Source of the DNA: JANMDN01 sp031376285
GTDB taxonomy: Bacteria > Actinomycetota > Thermoleophilia > Miltoncostaeales > Miltoncostaeaceae
Direction: 5' to 3'
Length of the DNA: 64,000 bases
NCBI GenBank assembly: GCA_031376285.1
Contig: JANMDN010000086.1
Coordinates: 38,080 to 102,079 of the forward strand
A program made the translations under genes and the position numbers. This document shows positions 1 to 8,159 of the stretch, piece by piece. The notes below the pieces were generated by a model. It had not been told where the DNA came from, did not search any database, and worked only from the letters and a program-made list of their open reading frames with translations. Each line of letters opens with the position of its first letter. The first letter of the stretch is position 1.

Positions 1-2
1 AG

Positions 3-1739
3 ATGAAACTCGTCCGGGGCAGGGAGGGCACCGGGCGGTGGCGAACCAGCTTTGACGTGCCCTCTCGAACTCGCCACGCCACGCCCGCAGCACGTGCGCG
101 GCCAGAGCCAGTGCTCGGCCGCTACCAACTCCACGAGCTGATCGGGCAGGGAGCGACGGCGCGCGTCTATCGGGCGTCAGATCGGCGCACCGGCGGCGAG
201 GTCGCTCTCAAGGAGATCGTGCTCCAGGAGGGGCTTGCGCGCCGTGTGCGGGCAGAGGTGCGTGCCGCGGCCCGGCTCTCGCATCGATCGATTGCCAGAT
301 TGCTCGATTGGGGGCAGGAGGGGCCGACGGTCTACCTGGCCTGGGAGCTTGTCGATGGGCCGTCGCTCGCCGAACTCCTCATGCGGAGCCGCCCACCCGG
401 CCCGGTTCGCATGTTGCGAATTGTGGCCGACGTGCTCGATGGCCTCGCGCACGCGCACTCGCGGGGCGTCGTCCATCGTGACGTCAAGCCCGCCAACGTC
501 TTGGTTGGCTCCGACGGCCGGGCACGCCTGGCCGACTTCGGGGTCGCCCGCCTGGTCGACGAAGGGCGGCTGACCCGGAGCGGTGTGACCGTCGGGACGA
601 TGGCCTACATGGCACCCGAGCAGGCCATGGGTATCGACGCCACGGGAGCGACCGACGTCTACGCCGCGTGCCTGGTGCTCTTCGAGGGGCTGACCGGCCG
701 CAACCCGCTCGCGACCGGGAACCCTGCCGAGACGGCCCGCCGTGCCGCCGCCGCCGACCTCCCTGACCTCGCAGACGAGCGCCCGGACCTTCCGCGCCGG
801 GTTCTCGATCTTGTCGCGTCAGGGCTCGTCCGCGATCCGGCCGCGCGCCCGACAGCCTCCGCGCTCGGTCGGGCGCTTCGCGAGGAGGCAAGGCGCATGA
901 GCGCGCCCAGCGCCGCGCGGCCACCCATGCTGGCGATGCTCGCACGAGGCGCAGGCGCGGTCGCGGCATTCATGGCGATGGTCGCAGTCCTCACCGGGAT
1001 GGGCATGCCGGGTCTTGCCGCGCTGGCCGCGCTTGGGGTCACCGCGACCCTCGCGACACTCATTCCGCGACTTGCCTGCGTCGTCGCGTTCAGTGCCCTT
1101 GTTGGGCTCCTGCTCGGCGCCCTGGCGCCAGCGATTGCGCTCGGCGCCGTCGCGGGCGTTGCCCTCGGCCTCCCCATGCGTGGGCACCCGGCACTGCTCC
1201 TCGTGCCCGCGGTTGCCCCGATCGCGTTCGCAAGCGGCGCTGGAGTCCTTTACTGCCTGCTTGCCGGCTCGATTCGAGGACAGACACGGCGAGCGTGGGC
1301 TGCCGCCGCGGGGGCGTTCGTGGCGATCTCCGTACAACTCTGGCTCGGGGCGAGCGGACTGCTCTTCTCGCCTGAAACCCGGATGGGGCTCGGAAGCCAG
1401 CTCGGCGACGGACACTCAATTCGCGGCGCGGTCGCGGCAATCAGTTCCGCCATAACCGATCGCCCCGATGGAGTCGTGGGGCTCGTGGTCGTCGTCGTCG
1501 CATCGCTCACCCTGCCCCGCGTCGTGGCCCAGCGCGGCGGCGCGCAAGCGCTTGCAATGGTGGCGTGGATGGGCTTTGTCGTCCTCACGGCCGGCCTTGC
1601 GCCGGGGAGCGCCGGTGTGGGCGCGCTTCTCACCCCAATCGCCCTCTCCGGGCTCGCCGGTGTCGCGGCGGTTGGCCTCCTGCGTCGCCCCGGTGGCCCG
1701 GCACCCCGGGCATCAGGTACCCTGAAGCCAGTCCGATGA
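3..1739 (+). CDS. membrane-anchored Ser/Thr protein kinase
   Basis: Hanks-type kinase that phosphorylates proteins on Ser/Thr; expected to be membrane bound with the kinase domain in the cytoplasm. Kinase domain is at about residues 38-300: Gly loop GQGATARV, VALKE lysine, catalytic loop HRDVKPANV, DFGVARL and an APEQ motif. The C-terminal half (about 305-565) is a run of hydrophobic segments, probably eight or so helices, instead of the usual single helix plus PASTA domains. The ATG is at the window edge; an in-frame GTG at 111, just before the kinase domain, is an alternative start, and a start outside the window cannot be excluded. First gene of the overlapping operon; the position is that of PknA in other actinobacteria, but the polytopic tail is not PknA-like. 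Confidence 0.9.
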   Translation: MKLVRGREGTGRWRTSFDVPSRTRHATPAARARPEPVLGRYQLHELIGQGATARVYRASDRRTGGEVALKEIVLQEGLARRVRAEVRAAARLSHRSIARLLDWGQEGPTVYLAWELVDGPSLAELLMRSRPPGPVRMLRIVADVLDGLAHAHSRGVVHRDVKPANVLVGSDGRARLADFGVARLVDEGRLTRSGVTVGTMAYMAPEQAMGIDATGATDVYAACLVLFEGLTGRNPLATGNPAETARRAAAADLPDLADERPDLPRRVLDLVASGLVRDPAARPTASALGRALREEARRMSAPSAARPPMLAMLARGAGAVAAFMAMVAVLTGMGMPGLAALAALGVTATLATLIPRLACVVAFSALVGLLLGALAPAIALGAVAGVALGLPMRGHPALLLVPAVAPIAFASGAGVLYCLLAGSIRGQTRRAWAAAAGAFVAISVQLWLGASGLLFSPETRMGLGSQLGDGHSIRGAVAAISSAITDRPDGVVGLVVVVVASLTLPRVVAQRGGAQALAMVAWMGFVVLTAGLAPGSAGVGALLTPIALSGLAGVAAVGLLRRPGGPAPRASGTLKPVR

Positions 1740-2785
1740 GCCTTCTCAAGTCCATTGAGCAGAAGATCGAAGGAGCCGTCGAGCGCGGTTTCGGGCGGAT
1801 CTTCCGCAGTCCGGTCCAGCCGGTTGAACTCGCGCGCAAGCTTGCCCGCGAGATGGATGCCGGCAAGCGCGTGTCGGTCGCGGGCATCTACGCCCCGAAC
1901 GACTTCACCATATTTCTCTCTCCCACGGACCGAGAGGCGTTCTCGAGCTTCGAGCCCTCCTTGCAGGGTGAGCTTTCGGCATACCTCACCGACCACGCGC
2001 GTGAGGCGCAGCTCACGCTGAGTGGCCCTCCAGGGGTGAACTTCGAAACCGATAGCGACCTGCGCGTTGGGGAGTTCGGCATCGCGGCGCGCGTCTCGGA
2101 CCGCTCCGCGCTGACGCCGTCTCGACCGGCGCCGCCTGTGCCGAGTCGGGCGGAGGAGAAGATCGCCGAAGCGCCCATTGTCGCGTCGCCGACGCCTGCC
2201 GCCCAAGTCGACGAGCCGGCTCTCGACGAACGCCCCGAGGGGCTCCTTCCAGCGGCAGGTGAGGACGTCAGCGTTGCGGGGGCCGAGGACGGCACCGACT
2301 CCGGGCATACCGCCGAGCCGCTCGCCGCGCCTGCTCCAGCGCTCGTTCCCGCGCTTCCTGCTCCGTCGCTTGGCGCCCCGCCCGTAGTGCCGCCGCCCGC
2401 GCCGCCGCCCGCGGTGGTCCCGGCGACCCCGAACGACGCGCTCCGCGGGGTGCAGGGAACCCAGATCATCACGCCCGAGCAGGCGCGCGCGGCCGGCCTC
2501 GTTCGCGAGGACGTCGTCACCCTCACCATCGGCTCGGAGCGCCACCGCGTGACCAAGCGCACGACCACGATGGGCCGCAGCCGAGACTGCGACGTTGTGA
2601 TCGCCGATTCGAACGCAAGCCGTGTCCACATCGAGATCCGCCACGTCGGCTCCGAGTTCCTACTCGTTGACATGAAGTCCACCAATGGCACGCGAGTGAA
2701 CGGTAAGCGGATCACCCGGCACCAGCTGAGCGACGGCGACGTGATCGAGCTCGGCACGACCCAGATCGCGGTCGAGCGCACATGA
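1736..2785 (+). CDS. FhaA-like protein (DUF3662 plus FHA domain)
   Basis: Phosphothreonine-binding adaptor of the actinobacterial cell-wall kinase cluster. The start overlaps the previous stop (ATGA at 1736), giving 349 aa. N-terminus (about 1-115) matches the DUF3662/FhaA N-terminal domain (FGRIFRSPVQPVELARKL). A Pro/Ala-rich linker follows (about 120-255). The C-terminal FHA domain (about 270-345) shows MGRSRDCDV, SRVHIEI and STNGTRVNG, the phosphothreonine-binding signature. In mycobacteria FhaA binds phosphorylated MviN to control peptidoglycan synthesis; here the role is inferred from domains and from linkage to RodA, PBP2 and PknB. Confidence 0.92.
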   Translation: MSLLKSIEQKIEGAVERGFGRIFRSPVQPVELARKLAREMDAGKRVSVAGIYAPNDFTIFLSPTDREAFSSFEPSLQGELSAYLTDHAREAQLTLSGPPGVNFETDSDLRVGEFGIAARVSDRSALTPSRPAPPVPSRAEEKIAEAPIVASPTPAAQVDEPALDERPEGLLPAAGEDVSVAGAEDGTDSGHTAEPLAAPAPALVPALPAPSLGAPPVVPPPAPPPAVVPATPNDALRGVQGTQIITPEQARAAGLVREDVVTLTIGSERHRVTKRTTTMGRSRDCDVVIADSNASRVHIEIRHVGSEFLLVDMKSTNGTRVNGKRITRHQLSDGDVIELGTTQIAVERT

Positions 2786-3432
2786 GCGAGACCTGGCTCC
2801 TCGCGGCACAGGGCCTTGTCCTGCTGCTCCTCTTCGCGTTCGTCTGGGCGGTCGCCCGCTCGGCGGCGCGCGGGCTCGGAGAGCTCGACCTTGTCGCCTC
2901 GGCGACACCGACCGCGCTCGATACGCCCTCGGTCCGCGTGATCCCGCAGCCGCCACCGGAGGTGCGACCGGTCCCAGCCGCCACGGCGCCGCCCATCCCA
3001 AGCGACACCCGTCCCCAACCGGTCGTCACGTCACCGACCTACGACCCGGACGAGATCGCGGCCATTCACGACGTGCAGGTCCCGCCAACCGAGGCGCCCA
3101 GGCCAACCGACACCAGCACCTTTGGCCTGAACGAGAACATTCGACCGCGTCTTATCGTCGACGCGTCGACCTCGCTCACAGTCGGGCTCGAAGTCGAGCT
3201 TGAGGGGGGCGTCACGATCGGTCGCTCCCGCTCGAGTCAGCTCTGCATGGATGACTCGTTCGTCTCTCACATGCACGCCAGGATTTTCCGCCGAGGCCCG
3301 TTTTACTTCATCGAGGACCTCGGCTCGACCAACGGGACCTACATCAACGGCCGGCGCGTCGACGGTCAGGGGCAGCTCAAGGTCCACGATGAGCTGCGAA
3401 TGGGCGAGACCGTCCTGCGATACGAGGAATGA
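2782..3432 (+). CDS. FhaB/FipA-like membrane FHA protein
   Basis: 216-aa protein with one N-terminal membrane helix (about residues 6-26), a Pro/Thr-rich linker and a C-terminal FHA domain (about 140-214) with IGRSRSSQLCM, SHMHARIF and STNGTYINGRRV. Architecture and position match FhaB (FipA), a phosphothreonine reader that links Ser/Thr kinases to division and elongation proteins. ATGA overlap with fhaA at 2782, and its stop overlaps the next gene by 4 nt, so translation is probably coupled. Confidence 0.9.
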   Translation: MSETWLLAAQGLVLLLLFAFVWAVARSAARGLGELDLVASATPTALDTPSVRVIPQPPPEVRPVPAATAPPIPSDTRPQPVVTSPTYDPDEIAAIHDVQVPPTEAPRPTDTSTFGLNENIRPRLIVDASTSLTVGLEVELEGGVTIGRSRSSQLCMDDSFVSHMHARIFRRGPFYFIEDLGSTNGTYINGRRVDGQGQLKVHDELRMGETVLRYEE

Positions 3433-4145
3433 CCTCCGGCGCGGCCCGGGTCCGCGAAGCCGCGCTGGCCAGCCACGTCGGCCTGGTTCGCGAGGCAAAC
3501 GAAGACCGAACCCTTCTGCGCCCGCCAATCCTCGGCGTGGCCGACGGAGTCGGTGGAGCGCTTGCAGGGGGACGGGCCGCCCAGACCGTCGTCGATCGGG
3601 TCAGCCAACTCGGCAACGACCCGAGCGTGGCCGAGGTCTGCGAAGGCCTCGGGGACGCCAATCGTGCGCTCCTTGCCGAGATCGCCCACAACCCAAGCCT
3701 CGCAGGCATGGGGAGCACGGCCACACTCACCCTCGTCCGCGAGCGGCACTTGGACGTCGTGCACGTGGGCGACTCGCGCGCGTATCTGTTGCGCTCCGGC
3801 GACCTTCGCCAGCTGACCGAGGATCACTCGCTCGTCGCGGAGCTCGTTCGCGCTGGCGCGCTCTCGGTGGAGGAAGCCGCGCTCCACCCTCGTCGGAACG
3901 TCATCACGAAAGCGATCGGAGCCGAGGACACCCTCGAGCCCGACGCGCGGTCCATACCAACCGAGCCCGGCGACATCGTCCTCGTCTGCTCCGACGGACT
4001 GTCCGGACAGGTTCCCGATGAGGAGATCCGGAGCCTGATCCAGGCCGCCCCGAGCCTCGACTCGGCCGCCACTCGCCTGGTCGAGGCGGCCAACTCGGCG
4101 GGTGGAGCCGACAACGTCAGCGTCGTCCTCGCGAGGCTGGCGTGA
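3429..4145 (+). CDS. PP2C-family Ser/Thr phosphatase, soluble
   Basis: Metal-dependent protein phosphatase of 238 aa consisting of the PP2C core alone. Metal-binding motifs visible: REANEDR near residue 20, VADGVGG near 40, HVGDSRAYLL near 115, CSDGLSGQV near 185 and GGADNVSVVLA at the end. No membrane segment. It lies directly before a second PP2C gene with the same core, so the operon has a soluble and a membrane-anchored phosphatase in tandem, whereas the usual cluster has one PstP. Probably opposes the kinases encoded in the same operon (inference). Confidence 0.9.
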   Translation: MTSGAARVREAALASHVGLVREANEDRTLLRPPILGVADGVGGALAGGRAAQTVVDRVSQLGNDPSVAEVCEGLGDANRALLAEIAHNPSLAGMGSTATLTLVRERHLDVVHVGDSRAYLLRSGDLRQLTEDHSLVAELVRAGALSVEEAALHPRRNVITKAIGAEDTLEPDARSIPTEPGDIVLVCSDGLSGQVPDEEIRSLIQAAPSLDSAATRLVEAANSAGGADNVSVVLARLA

Positions 4146-5395
4146 GCAGCCCAAGCGACGAGACCGGGCCGGAGCCTACCCAGACCGAGGGCGTGCTCGC
4201 GATCACCGAGGTCGCGCGACGGTCTGATGTCGGCAGGCGCCGCACCCACAACGAGGATCGTGACCTCGTCGCCCCTCCGGTGCTCGCGGTTGCCGATGGC
4301 CTCGGTGGCCAGCGCGCCGGGGAGGTCGCCGCCGCGATCGCCATCGAAGCGGTCGCCCGCATCGTCGGCAGCCCGTCTCCGGGAGCGATGCGCGCGGCGG
4401 CCGAGGAGGCCAACCGCACGATCCGGCGCATGGCGGGCCGAAGCCCTGAGCGCGCCGGGATGGGCACAACGCTCACCGCGGCACTCCTCGCGCATGGCCG
4501 AATCTGGGTCGCACACGTCGGCGACTCGCGGGCGTACCTCTATCGCGACAGGGAACTCCAACGCCTCACGAGCGACCACTCGGTCGTTGCCGAGCTTGTC
4601 CGGCGCGGAGACCTGACGGCCGAGGAGGCTGATCGCCACCCCCAACGAAACGTGATCACCCGCGCGCTCGGCGCCGAGCCGATCGTTCGCGTCGACCAAG
4701 TCGAGGTTCCCGCGCGCGCAGACGACGTCATCCTCCTCTGCTCCGACGGCCTTTGCGCCCTCGTGCCCGACGGCGAGGTCGAGGCGATGTTGCAGCGCGA
4801 GGGCGACCTCGACGCATGCGCCGGAGCGCTCACGGCCGCCGCGAACGAGGCCGGTGGCATCGACAACATCACCGTCGTGCTCGCGCGCATCGGCGTCGGA
4901 AACCAAGCGGAGGTGCTTCCGAGCGAGCGTCCGAAGTCCGGCGACACCGCACCACACCCTGTCGTGGCCGCCGCCGAGCCGGTGACTGTCCTCGGGAAGA
5001 CTCCACCGTCTCCTCGCCGAAACGCCGAGCGCCCCAGCCGCCGGACCTCGGTGCTCGAGCACGTGGATCGCCCTCGGCGGGGATCTCGCGCACGGGTTCC
5101 GCTGCTCATCTCGCTGGTAGTGCTGGCCGTCGCCGGGGGGGCGGCGACCTGGGTGGGTTCGCGCAGCTACTTCCTGGATAGCGACGCGTCCGGTCAGGTC
5201 CGTCTCCATCACGGGCTTCCCTTTGAATTCGGGCCGATCAAAATGTTCACCGAGGGTCAGGTGATCGGCGTGCCCGCCGCCACGGTTCGGGCCGCCGAGC
5301 CCCAGGCGCTCGGACGCACGCTGATGGGTAAGGGTGAGGCGACGCTCCTCGCAGCTCGGCTGGTCTGGCGATACGGCCTTCCGGTGATCTCGTGA
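4142..5395 (+). CDS. PstP-like PP2C phosphatase with membrane anchor
   Basis: 417 aa from a GTG overlapping the preceding stop (GTGA). PP2C core at about residues 10-250 (RRTHNEDR, VADGLGGQRAG, HVGDSRAYLYR, CSDGLCALV, GGIDNITVVLA). A linker, one membrane helix at about 320-340 and an extracytoplasmic tail of about 75 aa follow. This matches PstP, which dephosphorylates PknA/PknB and their substrates and sits next to rodA and pbpA in mycobacteria. Confidence 0.92.
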   Translation: MSSPSDETGPEPTQTEGVLAITEVARRSDVGRRRTHNEDRDLVAPPVLAVADGLGGQRAGEVAAAIAIEAVARIVGSPSPGAMRAAAEEANRTIRRMAGRSPERAGMGTTLTAALLAHGRIWVAHVGDSRAYLYRDRELQRLTSDHSVVAELVRRGDLTAEEADRHPQRNVITRALGAEPIVRVDQVEVPARADDVILLCSDGLCALVPDGEVEAMLQREGDLDACAGALTAAANEAGGIDNITVVLARIGVGNQAEVLPSERPKSGDTAPHPVVAAAEPVTVLGKTPPSPRRNAERPSRRTSVLEHVDRPRRGSRARVPLLISLVVLAVAGGAATWVGSRSYFLDSDASGQVRLHHGLPFEFGPIKMFTEGQVIGVPAATVRAAEPQALGRTLMGKGEATLLAARLVWRYGLPVIS

Positions 5396-6720
5396 GGGCG
5401 GCACGTTTTCGGGAACTCGCGCTGATCCTTCTTGCGGTGGTCGTCGGCGGGGTCGGCCTCCTCGCCGTCGCTGGAGCAAAGACGGGGATGCTCACCTACG
5501 ACGCCTGGCCCGGAGTGGCGGCGGTCGCAGGCGGCATGCTCGCGCTGCACCTGCTCGTTCGTTGGCGCCTCCCGCTCGCCGATCCGTATCTGCTCCCGAT
5601 CGTCTCGGTGCTCGTTTCGGTCGGTTTGGTGACGCTCTACAGGGTCAGCCCTGAACTCGCGAAGGACCAGGCGATCTGGGTCGGCGTCGGGGCGGCCGTC
5701 TTCGCCGCGGTGATCCTCGTCATGCCAAACCACCACATGCTGGAGCGCTACCGCTACATCATCGGCACCGTCGGAGTCCTCCTGCTCGTGGTGACGGCAA
5801 TCTTCGGGACGCGCATCTCCGGGGCAAAGCTCTGGATCGAGATCGGCGGGGGACAGACGATTCAGCTCGGCGAGGTCAGCAAGGTCCTGATCGTGATCTT
5901 CCTTGCCGGCTACCTCCGCGAGCGGCGCGAGGTGCTCGCCGTGCCGACCGAGCGCCACTTGGGCCTCAACCTTCCCGCGGCGCGCCATTTCGGGCCAATG
6001 TTCGTCGTCTTGGGCGCCGCGCTCGCACTGGTCGGCCTGTTGAACGACTTCGGCACGGCGCTCCTCTTTTTCGGGGTGTTCCTTGCGATGCTCTACCTCG
6101 CCTCCGGGCGAGCGACCTACGTCCTCGTCGGGGCTGGTCTCTTCGCCGTTGGAGCGGCGGCCGTGTGGGCGGCCGTACCCCGTATCCAGGATCGCGTCGA
6201 TACGTGGCTCCAGCCCTTCAATGACGCCCAGAACACCGGCTACCAGATGGTTCAGTCGCTCTACGCGCTCGCCGATGGAGGCCTTGTCGGGCCCGGGTTC
6301 GGGCGAGGCTTCCTCGTCAAAGACGACGGGAGCCCGGTCATTCCCGCCCTCCAGACCGACTTCATCTTCTCCGCGATTGGCGCCGAGCTTGGCTTCATCG
6401 GCGCGGTGGCTGTCATCTGCGTCTTCCTGCTCTTCGCGGCGCGTGGCCTCGCGATCGCGGCCCGAGCAAACGACGGCTTCTCGAAGCTCCTCGCCGCCGG
6501 GCTGACGACCGTCCTCGCGCTCCAAACCATCGTCATCCTCGGCGGCATCACGCGTCTTGTCCCGCTGACGGGCGTCACGCTCCCCTTCATGAGCTACGGG
6601 GGTTCGAGCGTCGTCACGAACTTCGCGCTCGTCGCGATCCTGCTCGTGATCAGTCATCGCTCGCGAGCGCCGTGGCGTGAGCGGCCACCCCGCCTGGCGC
6701 CTGCGGAGGACCGGTCGTGA
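5392..6720 (+). CDS. rodA: RodA/FtsW-family peptidoglycan glycosyltransferase
   Basis: SEDS-family polytopic protein (442 aa, about ten or more hydrophobic segments) that polymerises lipid II into glycan strands with a partner class B PBP. Signature segments: GAKLWIEIGGGQTIQLGE, KVLIVIFLAGYL, NDFGTALLFFGVF, NTGYQMVQSLYALADGG and the terminal PFMSYGGSSVV. Placed between PstP-like and PBP2-like genes, as rodA is in mycobacteria, so RodA is favoured over FtsW. GTG start overlapping the previous stop by 4 nt. Confidence 0.93.
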   Translation: MRAARFRELALILLAVVVGGVGLLAVAGAKTGMLTYDAWPGVAAVAGGMLALHLLVRWRLPLADPYLLPIVSVLVSVGLVTLYRVSPELAKDQAIWVGVGAAVFAAVILVMPNHHMLERYRYIIGTVGVLLLVVTAIFGTRISGAKLWIEIGGGQTIQLGEVSKVLIVIFLAGYLRERREVLAVPTERHLGLNLPAARHFGPMFVVLGAALALVGLLNDFGTALLFFGVFLAMLYLASGRATYVLVGAGLFAVGAAAVWAAVPRIQDRVDTWLQPFNDAQNTGYQMVQSLYALADGGLVGPGFGRGFLVKDDGSPVIPALQTDFIFSAIGAELGFIGAVAVICVFLLFAARGLAIAARANDGFSKLLAAGLTTVLALQTIVILGGITRLVPLTGVTLPFMSYGGSSVVTNFALVAILLVISHRSRAPWRERPPRLAPAEDRS

Positions 6721-8159
6721 ATCGCTCGATCCGTCGCCTCTACATAGTCCTTGCCGCAGGTTTCGGCCTGGTGCTCGCCATGCTCGGGTACTGGCAGATC
6801 GTGGCCGCCGACAGTCTCAATCGTCGAAGCGACAACCCGACCGCGTTGCAGCGTGATCGCCTCATTCAGCGCGGCCGAATCATTAGCGCTGACGGACAGA
6901 TTCTCGCATCGAGCCGCCGTGGTCGTGTCCGCGGACAGCGCGTGTTCCAGCGCGTCTACGCCAAGCCGACCCTCGCGCCCCATGTACTCGGCTACACCAC
7001 ACCCGAGCAGGGAAAGACCGGGATCGAGGCGAGCTACGATCGTTACCTCGGTGGAAGCTACGGCACGGAGCCATTGCTGCAGCGCCTGCGTCTGCGGACA
7101 CGCCGCGGCGCGGACGTGCACCTCACGCTCGACGCGCGGGTCCAGGAGGCGGCTACGGCGGCGCTTGCCGGTCGGCGCGGATCGGTCGTCGCGCTTGTCC
7201 CATCGACCGGCGCCGTGCTCGCGATGGTGTCTGAACCGGGCTTTGATCTCGCCAAGGTTCGCACCGACTTCCCATCGATTCTCAAGGCCGATGGCAAGCC
7301 GCTCCTGAACCGCGCGACGCAGGAGCGCTACCCGCCGGGATCGACGTTCAAGGTGGTTACCGCGAGCGCCGCGCTCGATAGCGGCCAATATCAGCCGACC
7401 TCGAAGTTCGACGACCCCGGCCGAATCGTCAAGAACGGTCAGGTCATCCGAAACTTTGGGGGGCAGGTCTTCGGTGTGCACGACCTCTCGACGGCCCTTA
7501 CCCGCTCGATCAATACGACCTTCGCGCGGATCGGCGAGGCGCTCGGATCGTCGCTTATGGGTACCACGATGACGGGATTCGGCTTCGGCAAGCCCCCCGC
7601 GATCGACCTGCCTGACGGGCAGGCGGTCACCTCCGGACGCTTCCGCGGGGGGTCACTCCTGCCAAACGACGCCGCCGACGGCGACACGTCGCGCCTTGCG
7701 ATCGGGCAGGAGTCGCTCGCGGTGACGCCGCTTCAGATGGCCCTCGTCGCCTGCGCGATCGCAAACGGCGGCACGCTCGTGCGCCCCTACCTCGTCGACC
7801 GGGCCGTCGACCGCCGCGGCCGGACCGTGTTCAAGACCGACCCCAAGAACGACGGCACGGCGACCAAGGCGACGACCGCCGCCGATGTCGCCGGCATGAT
7901 GGGTCGCGTGGTCGACGAAGGCACAGGTCGCGCGGCGTCGCTCGACGGTCTCTCCGTCGCGGGAAAAACCGGCACCGCCGAGACCGGCGCCTCCGGTTCA
8001 AACGATGCGTGGTTCATCGGCTTTGCTCCGCGAGAGCGCCCGGTCGTCGCGGTCGCGGTCGTCATCGAGGACACACCGGGCACGGGTGGCGTCGTTGCCG
8101 CGCCCGTCGCCGCAGCGGTGATGCGAGCGGCAATCGAGGCTAAGGGAGGCGGAGGATGA
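6717..8159 (+). CDS. pbpA: class B penicillin-binding protein (PbpA-like transpeptidase)
   Basis: 480 aa with one N-terminal membrane helix (about 7-27), a PBP dimer domain and a C-terminal transpeptidase domain. Catalytic motifs: SxxK in PPGSTFKVVTA (near 210), SxN in SINTTFARIG (near 263) and KTG in VAGKTGTAETG (near 420). Cross-links peptidoglycan stem peptides outside the membrane, presumably with the adjacent RodA-like glycosyltransferase. GTG start with 4-nt overlap. Confidence 0.93.
   Translation: MNRSIRRLYIVLAAGFGLVLAMLGYWQIVAADSLNRRSDNPTALQRDRLIQRGRIISADGQILASSRRGRVRGQRVFQRVYAKPTLAPHVLGYTTPEQGKTGIEASYDRYLGGSYGTEPLLQRLRLRTRRGADVHLTLDARVQEAATAALAGRRGSVVALVPSTGAVLAMVSEPGFDLAKVRTDFPSILKADGKPLLNRATQERYPPGSTFKVVTASAALDSGQYQPTSKFDDPGRIVKNGQVIRNFGGQVFGVHDLSTALTRSINTTFARIGEALGSSLMGTTMTGFGFGKPPAIDLPDGQAVTSGRFRGGSLLPNDAADGDTSRLAIGQESLAVTPLQMALVACAIANGGTLVRPYLVDRAVDRRGRTVFKTDPKNDGTATKATTAADVAGMMGRVVDEGTGRAASLDGLSVAGKTGTAETGASGSNDAWFIGFAPRERPVVAVAVVIEDTPGTGGVVAAPVAAAVMRAAIEAKGGGG

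Noticed and set aside
3824..5479. 551-codon minus-strand frame opposite the PP2C gene
   Set aside because: Antisense shadow across two well-supported genes.
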